A DNA stretch of 64,000 nt from Escallonia rubra (Eukaryota > Streptophyta > Magnoliopsida > Escalloniales > Escalloniaceae). The stretch lies in the NCBI GenBank assembly GCA_033065855.1, contig JAVXUO010001786.1, forward strand, positions 124,001 through 188,000, read 5' to 3'. Of this stretch, positions 1 through 10,269 are shown in pieces (the first letter of the stretch is position 1; each line of letters begins with the position of its first letter). A program made the translations under genes and the position numbers. The notes below the pieces were generated by a model, which was given only the letters and a program-made list of their open reading frames with translations, did not search any database and was not told the DNA's origin.

Positions 1-1042
1 TTCTCACCGTGCCACACACATTTTCCTCGTCTTTCGAGGGACCTACTCCTTGATCTAAAATATTATGGAAAAAACCCGTCAGCCCACTGGCTCAATAAGA
101 TAATCAAAGACATTTAATGTAACTTTCAACTCAAGAATATTGATAATGCACGTTATTGTAATTCAATCACATTTGACGGTTCTACATGTGCACATTACAC
201 ATTTTACACGTTCATACTTAGTTGAGCATTATAAGAGTTTACCATTCCCGAATTCAGTCTTATCCATAGACAACACTTATGTCACCACATCCGGGATATA
301 AGTTCACAACCTTTGACTCGGCCTAAGGCAAAGTAACTGAAACAAATGTGCACCTATACTGCCTCGGGTAGCAATCAGAGATACAAATATTTGGCTCATA
401 CGGTGCACTGCTACTCAAATACAATCAAATCAACCACCAATCGTTTGAATGGGGTAACGTAATAATCATCAACAATACATCAACCTTCCTTTACAATGAA
501 AGGATGTAACATGCTCATGTGCAAGCAAACATATCATTTCATACATTTAGTAGCTGTAATCTTCATTTTGTAATCTTCATTTACTTGCACTGCAAAACCT
601 AGCAATAAAATATTTAGTCACTTTCATCATGTAACATCATCTTCATAACATCTCGAACATGTAATGTAATCATTTATATTCAGCAAATGAGCTTCAATTA
701 TAGAACTTAACAAACATGTACAAAACTGTATTCTAACCATGTCTAGTTTAACATAATTCCATAATTCACATGTATCATAACTTATTTCACGTCTTCCACA
801 ATCTCCAATATGTTAAACATGAATAGATTCACTTATTAACAAATCTCTAACAAGTATTCAAAAGTTTGATAAAGATTATACTAAAAGAATTACGCTAACA
901 TAGCATATATCCATGTTCATGTCTTAAAAGCCCATTAAAAGCCTTTAACTATCTTACCTTAAAGAAGAGACAAAAGAACCAAAATTTCAGATTTGAAACA
1001 CCTCCAAATGCTCCTCAAAACACGTTCAAAACATCGTTTGAA
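1..1042 (-). mobile_element. Tekay-like LTR A, left part (extends out of window)
   Basis: This is non-coding AT-rich sequence that stops exactly where the CACTA element begins. Its continuation is at 19925-20602, after which a chromovirus integrase end lies on the minus strand, so the two pieces are read as one minus-oriented 3' LTR split by the CACTA insertion. No ORF of interest is present. Assignment to Tekay is inferred from the integrase fragment and from general resemblance of LTR texture. The other end of the LTR is outside the window. Confidence 0.6.
1040..1042. repeat. CACTA target-site duplication GAA, left copy
   Basis: GAA directly precedes CACTACAAG and matches the GAA at 19922-19924. 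CACTA transposons make 3-bp duplications. Confidence 0.85.
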
Positions 1043-1400
1043 CACTACAAGAAAAAAGGCTTTTAGCGACGGGTAAATCTGTCGCTAAAAGCCTTAAATC
1101 CGTTGCCAAAACTTTTAGCGACGGATTCACCGTCGCTAAAAGTCCCTCGTATAAAAGCCCGTCACTAATAGTTTAGCGACGGAATTTTTAAATCCGTCGC
1201 TAATTATGTAAGTTTTTGCGACGGATTTATTTTTAATTAGCGACGGAATAGCCGTCGCTAATTATATTTTTAGTATTTTAATTTATTTTCTTTTTTGTCA
1301 AATTAGCGACGGAATAAGATTTTTAGCGACGGAATATTCCGTCGCTAATTAACTGATTGTAGGAACACTTTTTAGAGACGAAATTAATCCGTCGCCAAAA
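1043..1400. repeat. CACTA left terminal and subterminal repeats
   Basis: After the CACTACAAG terminus, about a dozen copies of TTTAGCGACGGA or its complement are packed into 350 bp, many as hairpin-forming inverted pairs around 1105-1145, 1170-1205 and 1325-1350. In known CACTA elements such arrays bind the TNPA-type protein. Binding here is inferred. Confidence 0.88.
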
Positions 1401-1653
1401 GTCAAAAAAATTTTGATTTTTTTTTATTTTTCAATTACCCAGACCTGTAATACAATTTTCATTTCTCAACAACAACGCGCAGTAATCAATACACAAAGAT
1501 ATATATATAATCAATCATAAAAAATATTTTTATAAAAAAGACTTATTATGTACAAGCCAGGAACCGGATACAGCCGGTTAGGGGATGGGAGAAGAGTACA
1601 AGCCGGGCGCGGGGGGGGGGGGGGAAGCTAAGAATGGGCACAGGAAGGGGCTC
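1401..1653. other. Non-coding CACTA sequence with a 14-G run
   Basis: This AT-rich spacer lies between the subterminal repeats and the end of the TNPA-like gene. It includes a run of 14 G residues at 1611-1624. No gene is seen. Confidence 0.6.
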
Positions 1654-3190
1654 ATCAGGGGTTGCCGAGTCCCTGATCTCGATCCTGCTGATCCGGGGCC
1701 GGCTCGGCATGTCCAGCAGCGCCTTGCTCCCTGATCGTCCTCACCACCACTGTAGCAATGCGTTGGATCTCCTCGTTGTCCAACTGACGCTGAGGAGCCG
1801 GTGTCTATGGAGGGGCAGCAGGGGGTGAGGACGCTCCTATCACGGCCCGGGCAGTCGTGCTAGGCAGGCCGCGTATGTGGCCTTTCGGCCGATTCACGAC
1901 CTCCGGCGTATCCAGCCATCGCTTCAACCCCCCAGTACTCGCAGCCGTACTAGTAGACGCTGATGGCTGTCCAAACTGCTGCTCGAACCCCCTTAGTTGT
2001 TCATACGAGGCCTGTAAAAACAGTGGTTTAACGATATGTTAGGGCATTAATTAACGAAACGGAGATTGAGGATAGAAAGACAAAACATTAAGAACTTAAA
2101 CAAATTGACTCACATCAATCCACCGGGCAATATCTGAAATATAGTCGCCCGCCCGGTGCGCCTCGTTCTTGTCCTTCTTCTGCACGTGCGTCTGACTATA
2201 GGTCAAAGCTATGACCTCATCCTCCTCCAGATACTGGTGCTCGACCGCGTTCATGTGTCGGACGATGTCGTGTTGCACCGACCCCCCCGTGTGCGTCGGA
2301 TCTCTATTATGTCTGTTCTCGACCCCGCTCTTACTCTTGGCGTCCCAGCCTGGATCCGCGGCCCACCGATCTATCATCTCCACCCATACACGGTGAGATA
2401 TCCATTGTGGGGGATATCTCGTCATCTCCGTCATTGGGGCACCCTCGGGCAGCATCTTCTTCGCCCGGTCCCATGCGTCATGGAGCCATCGGCGGTAATT
2501 CTTGCCGATGTAGGCAAAGAAGGCCTGCTGCCCCAGTGCCTGCTGCTGAGGCGTGTCAAACGTGAACCCCTCCTGTAAGGCATTCAATAACACAAATTAA
2601 CAACAGAAAACAAACTCTAATTAAACATATACTAACGCTGAAAAAAATACTTCACCGTACCAGCCACTCCTCCCATAGGGCCTCCCTCGCAGCGGCATCC
2701 CAGTCCTTCCAGTACAGGCGTGGCTCGAAGAATCGGCCCTTCACAAGAACGCTGATCTTCGTCCTCGCTTGATTCTCCAGGATCCTACCAAAGAAGTAAA
2801 TAAATAAATTAATACAGTTCAAATATAAATTAACACCCCAAATTTTTAAATATAAGGCATGAGGTGATATTTTTAGTACTTACAGGCCCTCCTACGTGAG
2901 CATAACTCTCTGTTTATGCTGGGGGTCGATGCGTACCCCGTGTGTCGGACCACGGCCTCGTCAAGATCCTACAAAACACAGATATTAATACAGTTCAAAT
3001 ATACATTAAATATAAGGCTAGCGAAAATGTACTAGACACCGTTATCAACTATACCTGAGGTAGAACCCCCCACGGAAGATGGAGAATGCACGCGCGGGTG
3101 GGTTGAATCTGCATCGGGCTGGGGTGACAGCTGCGGCTGGGGCCGGGACTGGGGCTGGAGCCCCATCTGCTGTCTGCGATCACTCTGTGC
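1654..3190 (-). pseudogene. TNPA-like second CACTA protein (Transposase_24-type), decayed
   Basis: Several minus-strand exons can be read. About 3060-3190 is Pro/Gln-rich. About 2886-2970 contains RGRGPTHGV, typical of the start of the plant Ptta/En/Spm domain. About 2656-2786 contains FFEPRLYWKDWDAA. 2111-2593 contains the conserved core (NYRRWLHDAWDRAKK, ISHRVWVEMIDRW, GGSVQHD). 1654-2012 is a C-terminal tail with EQLRGFEQQF. Splice signals are plausible: a GTGAGT donor near 2110 and a polypyrimidine-CAG acceptor near 2013. The last exon has an in-frame TAG after a Pro-rich stretch. In related transposons this protein binds subterminal repeats and helps the TNPD transposase. It lies downstream of the transposase on the same strand, the usual CACTA order. 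Exon borders are approximate. Confidence 0.72.
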
Positions 3191-3208
3191 CTCGTCATCA
3201 GTAGGCAA

Positions 3209-3372
3209 TAACGTGTTAATGTCTTTGTAATTTATCTATATGAAGTCAGATATGGATAGGATACGGGCTATTCGTGTATAGGATACGGGCTATTCGTGGC
3301 CGGCCACGAATAGCCCGTATCCTATCCATATCTGACTTCATATAGATAAATTACAAAGACATTAACACGTTA
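3209..3372. repeat. Near-perfect long inverted repeat (hairpin)
   Basis: Arms of about 68 bp (3209-3276 and 3305-3372) are almost perfect reverse complements, meeting around GGCCGGCC at 3298-3305. The left arm has an extra 22-bp tandem copy ending TACGGGCTATTCGTG, giving an asymmetric loop. It lies between the TNPA-like and TNPD-like genes and has no coding potential. It could be a very small foldback element or a product of template switching. Confidence 0.85.
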
Positions 3373-3403
3373 AAAACAATAATTTGGCAGAAATCATCAT
3401 CGG

Positions 3404-3406
<3 letters not shown>

Positions 3407-3450
<44 letters not shown>
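3407..3450. repeat. (TA)n microsatellite
   Basis: An uninterrupted TA dinucleotide run of about 44 bp lies next to the hairpin and downstream of the transposase stop codon. Confidence 0.9.
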
Positions 3451-3452
<2 letters not shown>

Positions 3453-3535
3453 AACGGATGTGCAAAAACACATCAATAAACACCAAGTTCTAAAATGTTA
3501 CTACATTTTTTCCCGTGATGTTACAACATTACAAG

Positions 3536-3950
3536 TCAATCATTTTCAGTTTGCGAATCATCTTCATCACTTTCCTCGTCGTCCTCTTCTTCGTGGGACT
3601 CGTCGTCCTCTTCATCTTCTAATTCATCCTCTTCATCAGTAGACTCGGTCACATCATCTCCAACACTTTTCACGTCTTCCGCATCATCATCTACGACTTC
3701 TTCTCCTACAAGAAGTGTTGTTGGAAGAGGAAGATCGTCCTCCTCGTTGTTGACCTCAACAGGGAACAAGACACGTGGTTGGTCGGCTTGAAAGGAGTCT
3801 AGCTCACTGTCATATGTCACGGGTAATTTTTTGGTCTTGATAATTGTGTACCAATGAGATTTGGGATTGGCGACGTCCTCCGCGTAAAAGACTTGTACAG
3901 CTTGACTAGCAAACACAAAAGGCTCGTCTGATGCAAGTCTTCACTTGACA
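3536..3950 (-). pseudogene. CACTA transposase, C-terminal exon
   Basis: This minus-strand reading frame begins in a conserved region (AVQVFYAEDV, HWYTIIKTKK) found near the end of TNPD-type transposases after the DUF4216 domain. It ends in a strongly acidic Glu/Asp/Ser-rich tail of about 60 residues, common in these proteins. The stop is at 3536. It is the last exon of the gene broken into pieces up to 15514. Confidence 0.75.
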
Positions 3951-3985
3951 TTGACATCTACAATCCCTTGAGAGCTAACACGGAT

Positions 3986-4270
3986 TCATCTACTGCATAT
4001 GACATCGAACCATGTACACTTGAACATTACTAGGTGGTTTTGGGAACCCAGATATGTTAGCTCAACAATCTTATCTAGCTCTCCGTAAAAGTCCATGCAA
4101 TTCTCGGCATAACAGTCGTCGTTGACCAAGACTCCACTATTTTGGGTTTGTTTTGTTCGGTCATCATCTTTTACGTTAAACCTAAACCCTTTGATGATAT
4201 AGCCTCCGTAACAGGCTGTTTGTTTGTTAGGGCCTTCAGCTAGTAATTTCAAGCAGGAGGCCACTGGTCT
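3986..4270 (-). pseudogene. CACTA transposase, DUF4216 region exon
   Basis: About 92 residues match the DUF4216 pattern: GYIIKGFRFNVK, TQNSGVLV, MDFYGELDKIVELTY and VMFKCTWFDV. DUF4216 typically follows DUF4218 in plant CACTA transposases. The flanking introns are short, and the reading frame is open here. Confidence 0.8.
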
Positions 4271-4390
4271 ATCAATTGACTGAACCTATTGTAGATGAAG
4301 GTAAAATTAAGGATAAATCAGTATACTAATTGGCCACAGAACTGTATATAACACATCATATAATTTTGTTAAACAATCTTACACGGATTT

Positions 4391-4473
4391 TGAACCACTG
4401 TACAAATTGTGATTTCCGATGAGATTCAAGTCCAGCGGGATCAGTGATTAAAGATTTCGCATCGAACTCACTG
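4391..4473 (-). pseudogene. CACTA transposase, small linking exon
   Basis: This short exon encodes a segment ending in QFVQWFKIRV, typical of the region between DUF4218 and DUF4216. It has an AG acceptor near 4474 and a GTAAG donor near 4386. It is assigned by position and motif only. Confidence 0.6.
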
Positions 4474-4548
4474 CAAACCAATATAATTGACTCGCTTAAC
4501 ACACACTTTCAATTATGTACAGCAATGTAAGTGAATTAAGACTTTAAC

Positions 4549-4867
4549 TTACTCAACGAATGCCGAAACTTCATCGTAATTTAGAAGGGCATATATTGTT
4601 GCAGCACTGTACTCTTCATCTGTTAGCCATCGAGTATACGTTCGGCCGAACGGACTACCTGACTGCTTGAATATTGACAATTGCCCTTCCAAATTTGTGC
4701 TTGCTCCGGGGTCATTTCGGCCTAGTAGATTTAACCTTGTACCAACATCAGGCCCGAAATATTGACTACAAAAGTTTACAAGTTCTTCCATTACGTAAGC
4801 CTCCACAATTGAGTCCTCAACCCGAGCTTTATTACCGACTTTTTTCTTTAAATGGAACATGAACCTA
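4549..4867 (-). pseudogene. CACTA transposase, DUF4218 C-terminal exon
   Basis: The exon continues the upstream PFER end into FHLKKKVGNKARVEDSIVEA, a hallmark junction in TNPD-type proteins. It then runs through VMEELVNFCSQYF and ends at a GTAAGTT donor near 4551. The preceding 90-bp intron has a GT at 4967 (minus sense) and a CTAG acceptor near 4868. Confidence 0.8.
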
Positions 4868-4956
4868 GAAGTTAATTAGTGAATCGAGTTAGGTGGAATA
4901 TCAATGATAACAGATGTCGCATTAAGTGTAAACGAACAACTGTAACAATTTAAGGA

Positions 4957-6946
4957 TTACCTCTCGAAGGGATACATCCACCGATATTGCACGGGTCCAC
5001 CCATCTTAGCTTCATATGCCAAGTGAACAGGCAGATGCTCCATTGAGTCAAAGAACGAAGGTGGAAAGATTTTCTCCAGCTTGGAAATCATCACCACAAT
5101 GTTCTTCTCAAGCACTTCCATGTTACTCACCCAGATCGTAGAAGAGCATATATCTCGAAAGAAATGAGATAATTCAGTCAAAGTCTCGCAAACAACCCGT
5201 GGCAACAGTCTCCGGAAGGCAATATGAATGAATCTCTCCATGAATACGTGGCAGTCGTGACTCTTCATCCCTTGGAACTTCAATTCCGATACATTGCAAC
5301 AACGAGATATGTTGGACGCAAACCTATCCGGAAGCTTCAAATTCTTAACCCACTGACAGACCTTCTCCACTTGTTTCTTGTCTAGACAGTAAGGTGCTTT
5401 CGGAAGTATCGTCCTCCCACTGACTGTCCGAGGATGTAATTCACGGCGTACACCCAACTATTGTAGATCCCTTATCGCTTTAAGGTGATCTTTCGATTTG
5501 CCCTTGACATTCATCAGTGTATTGAACACATTATCAAAAACGTTCTTCTCAATATGCATCACATCCATGTTGTTTCGGATAACGAGCGTCCTCCAGTAGG
5601 CTAACTCCCAGAAGATACAAAATTTTCTCCAGTTGTGCTTTTTCCCGAACCCTGGAATCTTCTGATCCGGCACACCCTTACCGTGTGGTATGTCAGTATC
5701 AAGTGCCTCCAGGTGTGAGAGTACTTCTTCACCAGATGGGTAGTCCAGTGTGACAACCTCACGCTCGATTGTCCCATCAAATTTATCCTTATGCCTACGA
5801 AACTGATGGCCCAGTGGCAAAAGCTTACTGTGACATCCGAACCACGAGGCCTTTCCGTCGTGCTTTAACGTATGACCGGGGTTCATGCCCATACAAGTAG
5901 GGCATGCTAGCTTCCCATGTGTGCTCCAGCCACACGTCATTCCCAATGCGGGGAAATCATGTATAGTCCACATCATAGCAGCCCTCATCTGAAAATTTTG
6001 TTTAAGAGATGCATCATAGTTTCGACTCCATGATTCCATAATTGTTTTAACTCATCAATAAACGACCTTAAATACACATCTATGTCCTTACCGGGACTTT
6101 TCGGCCCCGGAATAAGCAGCGACAAAAACATGTACGGCTTCTTCATGCAAATGCCTGGTGGAAGGTTGTAAGGGACAATAATAACAGGCCAACAGGAGTA
6201 AGGCATGGTAGACTAACCGAAAGGGTTGAACCCATCGGTTGCCAAACCAAGTCTAACATTCCGAACTTCCTGAGCAAAGACTAGATGCCTGCGGTCAAAC
6301 TCCTTCCACGCCTCTCCATCAGCTGGGTGTGTCAGCACATCGGCATCGTTGCTGCGAGTCTCACGGTGAGCCCTCATATGTTCAGCCATATTGGAGGAGT
6401 AGTACATTCTCTGAAGCCATGGTGTGACCGGGAAATATCGCAATATCTTCCATGCAATATTTTTCTTCTTCCCTTTGTCCTGTTTGTAACTCGGATGATC
6501 ACATACTGGACACCGTGACAAATCCTTATTCTCTTTCCAGAATAATACACAATTGTTATTGCACGCATCTATCCGGTCATAGCTCAACCCAAGTTTCATC
6601 ATCATCTTCTTCGCGTCATAGTACGACGGCGGTAGCTTTTCACTTTCGGGCAGTATTTCTTTGATTAAGGTAACAAACTCGTTAAAACCTTTCTCACTCA
6701 GCCCGTAGTCTGATTTCAACTGTAATAACCTACTAACCGCAGACAGCCGTGTGTGTTTCGGAGCTCCATCCCACACCGGCTCTTCCGCAGCTCTCAATAA
6801 CTCATAAAACTGATGAGCCCCCTCGTTCGGCGGTTGTGGACTTTCGTTACCCCAGTCAACACTAGCATGCCCATCATCCATAATCATATCTCGGTAATCA
6901 TACCATGCCTCCTCCCTAACTTCAGTTTGACTAGCCGGGTTGGACG
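4957..6946 (-). pseudogene. CACTA TNPD-like transposase core (Transposase_21 plus DUF4218), broken
   Basis: Read right to left, this holds an acidic N-terminal part, a Cys cluster (CNNNCVLFWKE then CPVCDHPSY), the LATDGFNPFG block with a likely catalytic Asp, SYSCWPVI-like and PYNLPPG blocks, MMWTIHDFPALG with a likely second Asp, HGKLACPTCM, MDVMHIEKN with the likely Glu, and then DUF4218 (GMKSHDCHVFMER, LPVHLAYEAKMGGPVQYRW). In known elements this protein cuts and rejoins the transposon ends. Three lesions are visible: an in-frame TAG at 6213-6215 just after LATDGFNPFG, a 1-bp frameshift near 6020, and an in-frame TAG at 5458-5460. The N-terminal end is cut at 6946 by the LARD insertion and resumes at 15273. 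Confidence 0.88.
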
Positions 6947-6951
6947 ACAAT
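6947..6951. repeat. LARD target-site duplication ACAAT, left copy
   Basis: ACAAT directly precedes TGTAATACC and is repeated at 15268-15272. Five base pairs is the usual length for LTR retroelements. Confidence 0.95.
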
Positions 6952-9900
6952 TGTAATACCCCGAACCTAGGCTTAACCGGTTATTATTACTTTAGCAACA
7001 GTTTCTAAGAGTGATGTTCTTTTGAGTTTTTAGCGACGAATTTGGGGAGCATTATAATGATGATCTTTAGCGACAATTTTAGAATCATGAGAAAAATTTA
7101 ACGATAACAGATATTATTGATATTGATTAATGTCGTTGGCAAGGATTAGCGTTAACTGGTATTTTTCTAGAAACCTTTAGCGACAATTTTATACATATAG
7201 TTAGCGTCGATATTTTATTGGCAGCTTTAGTTACGAAGTAGTGTAGCGGGGTTAAGTAATAACCCGTTAAATTCTTTTAATACGAAATCTTTCATAAATA
7301 ATTATGATGGACATTTTTGCAACCATAAAAGTGCCGAATAGAATTTAAAGGACTCGGATATAGTTAGGGGCGATTTGTTGTAATTCTACAACTTAGGGTT
7401 GTTACATATATATACACATACTTCATGGGTCAGCCGACCCTAAGCTGCCACACATCTGGAAACGGCGGAGCACATAGAAGGAGATCTCGGCGATCGAAGA
7501 ATGTTCTTCCGGTAAGTTTTGCTTTGGTGTTATGTTTTATATGAATTGGTGTCATGGGTAGATGTAGATGGGTCTCCCTTGAAATGAAATAGCTGTTAGT
7601 ATATGTATAAGGATCGGATGCAATATCTAGGGGTGTAGATATATATACGTGGGATTTGCGGCAACCACCATGGCGCCTTGATGGGTTCGTATAGCCATGG
7701 TTACCGTGGAATGGAAGTGGATGGAGACGCGGCCGATGGGTTGCGTGGATGTGCATTGTGAAGCGGCCATGTGCGAAACAGAATAAGAGAAAGTAGGAGC
7801 GGAGTGTTGCCTTGCGTTGCGCAGGGATGGCTGCCTTGAAGTGTATTAAGTTGAGTTCGGTTGGTTGTAATATACGTGAGTTTTGCGACAGAGGAGCACC
7901 ACTGCCGTGAGACAGTGGACTCAAAAGCAAGGTTGCCGTGGCAGCATGTATGTGTACTATGGTTATATGTGTGCGCGGGTGAGAGGGAGAGGTGATGGTG
8001 CAGTGTGCGAAGATGGGCTGTTCTGTGTGCTTGAAAGGGACGAAGGGAAGGGGAAGCAACGGTTAAGGGGCTGCAACTATATTGTATTGTGGGTGTGTGC
8101 ATTTGTAGGGATTAGTGAGTGAATGTCTTGAAGGTGTTGCTGCATGAGTGTGAGGGAAAGAAGCTGCCGCATGTAGCTCGCATGTGGGCGTTCAAGTGTG
8201 AATGTGAGGGTATGTGTAGGGTGCAAGAATGAAGGCTGAAGACAATTAATGGGTATATTGTGTTGAAGCAGATTGAGTGATATGCATATGGGTGTGTGGG
8301 TATATTATGAGTGAGTGTGTGGTTGTGTATAGAAGTGAGTGTTAAGTGCAAATGAGTGTTAGAGTGCAAGTGGGTTTGAAGAGATACACTGTATGCGTGA
8401 GAGAATGGAGAGGGGGGAAGATCCTCTGAGAAAGACATGGAATTGATATATATACACGTGAGAAAGAAATATGATTGATACATGCACATGTGTGGGTTTG
8501 GTGCATAGATAACTAGGTGAGATTATGTGAAATTGCATGTGTGTGTGAGTTTCGTGTGTGAAGTGATTCCAGGTAGAACACTGCTGGTTGGGGCTGAAGA
8601 AGAAGATAGTGACAGAGAGAGGAAAAGCTTTAGTTTGAAATTGAAGTTAAAAGTGTCGCTAAAGAGGACTATTTTTTTAGCAGTTCTTTCTTAAATTTTA
8701 AGATATATCTAGAACTTTATTTCGACAAAACGCAAAAGAGTAACCTATGTTATTTTTTACAAGATCTACACATAGTAAAAAGTTTAGATTTTTCTGAGCT
8801 CGGGAAGCGTGCTAACTAGTTTTATCCGAATAGGAGATTTCAGAGTATTTTTAAAATAGTAAAGTAAGTTATTAAATTATGACACTTTTAAAATAGTCTC
8901 ATGTAGCTATGATAGAATATTTTCCAGAGTTTCAAAAGTTTTGAAAGTCATTTGCTATTTTTAACATTATTAACAGCGTAGCGCTCGATCGTGTATCGCG
9001 TAACGCTTCACTATTGCAAAAATTTATTTAAATTATTTCAAAGGACCTCTTCTGAATAGATTCAGACAAAGTGCAAATAGGTAATTATACATAAGTCGGG
9101 GGACGGTTGGGTAAAGTTTTATTCATCTAAAAGAAACTTAATACCTAAACGTGCCCGAGCGTCAATAAATGACGTCTGTATGATTTGTTATTTAGGTTTT
9201 GATAGTCAAGAGATAGGGCCGGCATTTGAGCAAATACCAGAAGCCATTTTTGAGCAAGATAAGTACCCCTGTCATGTTCCTCCGTATATTTATTTGCAAA
9301 AACTATAATATGTATTTATGTTTTGATCAATTGAAGTTCAAAGATTTATTCTGCATATGTTTTATTTCTAAAATATTTGATGAGAAATGTAATTTGAAAG
9401 AATGCCATGGAATGTCGTGTGAGTCATAAAATGTTACTGAGTACATGTTAATGAGCAATGAAACTTGTCTTGGTTGCTGTGCCCCATATCCAACGGGGGA
9501 ATGTTGGATTTCGGGCCCTGGTCAACGGGGCTCATACGTTGATGCATAGTACTATGGCTGGTGGTGCGCCCTTGCGTCCACATGATTATTTTATCCCGGG
9601 TGTAGAAGGGATTTCGGGCCCTAGTCAGGGGGGCTCGTACGCTGACCGCAGCATACCTACGAAAAGAAATATATGTTTCTGATGTGAATGGAATGAATGA
9701 TGGTTGTACTCAGATTTGAACATCTTTTCTTCTGAAATTTCATGTATATGTGTATATGTATATGAAAGACATTGTTTTTTACGAATGACAATAATCGAAT
9801 GTTTGATTTGTTGAAGGAAAACCCATGGCATGTTTTAGAAATTTCAAACTTATTTTAGGAACATGGCTGGTGTATTTGCTGGGCTTTCGCTCATTCCTTA

Positions 9901-10253
9901 CTTTTCAGGTGACGACTTAAGGGAAGCGGAGCCGTATGAGCCACACGGGGGAGTAGTGCCCGAAGAGAACTTTTAGAATAATGAGTGTCCACTATTCGAA
10001 CATTTTAGTCTATGTTAATTTACGTTATGTTTGAACTGATGTAAGGAGCTTAGGTCTCCTCGAGTTTTCTTTATAAGTTTTAAAGACATGTAATGAGAGT
10101 TTTATTCGAATTTTTGGAGGTCCGTAAATTAGAATTATTTTGGAGTGACAGGATTGTAGTAAGGCCTGGCAGAGCCCTCGGTTGGAACCTATTGGGTCTG
10201 CGGCCGGTCACGTGCCTAGCTCACGGGCCTACCCGTGGGTTCGGGTCGTGACA
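6952..10253 (+). repeat. LARD 5' LTR
   Basis: It starts TGTAATACCCCG and ends GGGTCGTGACA. Near the start are three TTTAGCGAC motifs, then a TATA region at 7407-7414, GT-rich sequence at 8100-8570 and a conserved GC island at 8974-9007. It contains a 17-bp segment near 8026-8042 that is absent from the 3' LTR. ORFs on its minus strand recur in the 3' LTR only because the repeats are copies of one another. Confidence 0.95.
7407..7414 (+). promoter_or_regulatory. Probable LTR TATA box
   Basis: TATATATA lies 455 bp into the LTR, in the expected sense orientation. The same site is at 12437-12444 in the 3' LTR. Promoter activity is inferred. Confidence 0.45.
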
Positions 10254-10257
10254 GAAA

Positions 10258-10269
10258 TGGTATCAGAGC
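10258..10269 (+). other. Primer binding site, initiator-Met tRNA type
   Basis: TGGTATCAGAGC starts 4 bp after the 5' LTR. It is the standard plant retroelement complement to the 3' end of initiator methionine tRNA. Confidence 0.93.

Noticed and set aside
7430..8102. 209- and 133-codon ORFs repeated at 12460-13089
   Set aside because: The copies are identical because they lie in paired LTRs. Composition is His/Ser/Thr low complexity and there is no known domain.
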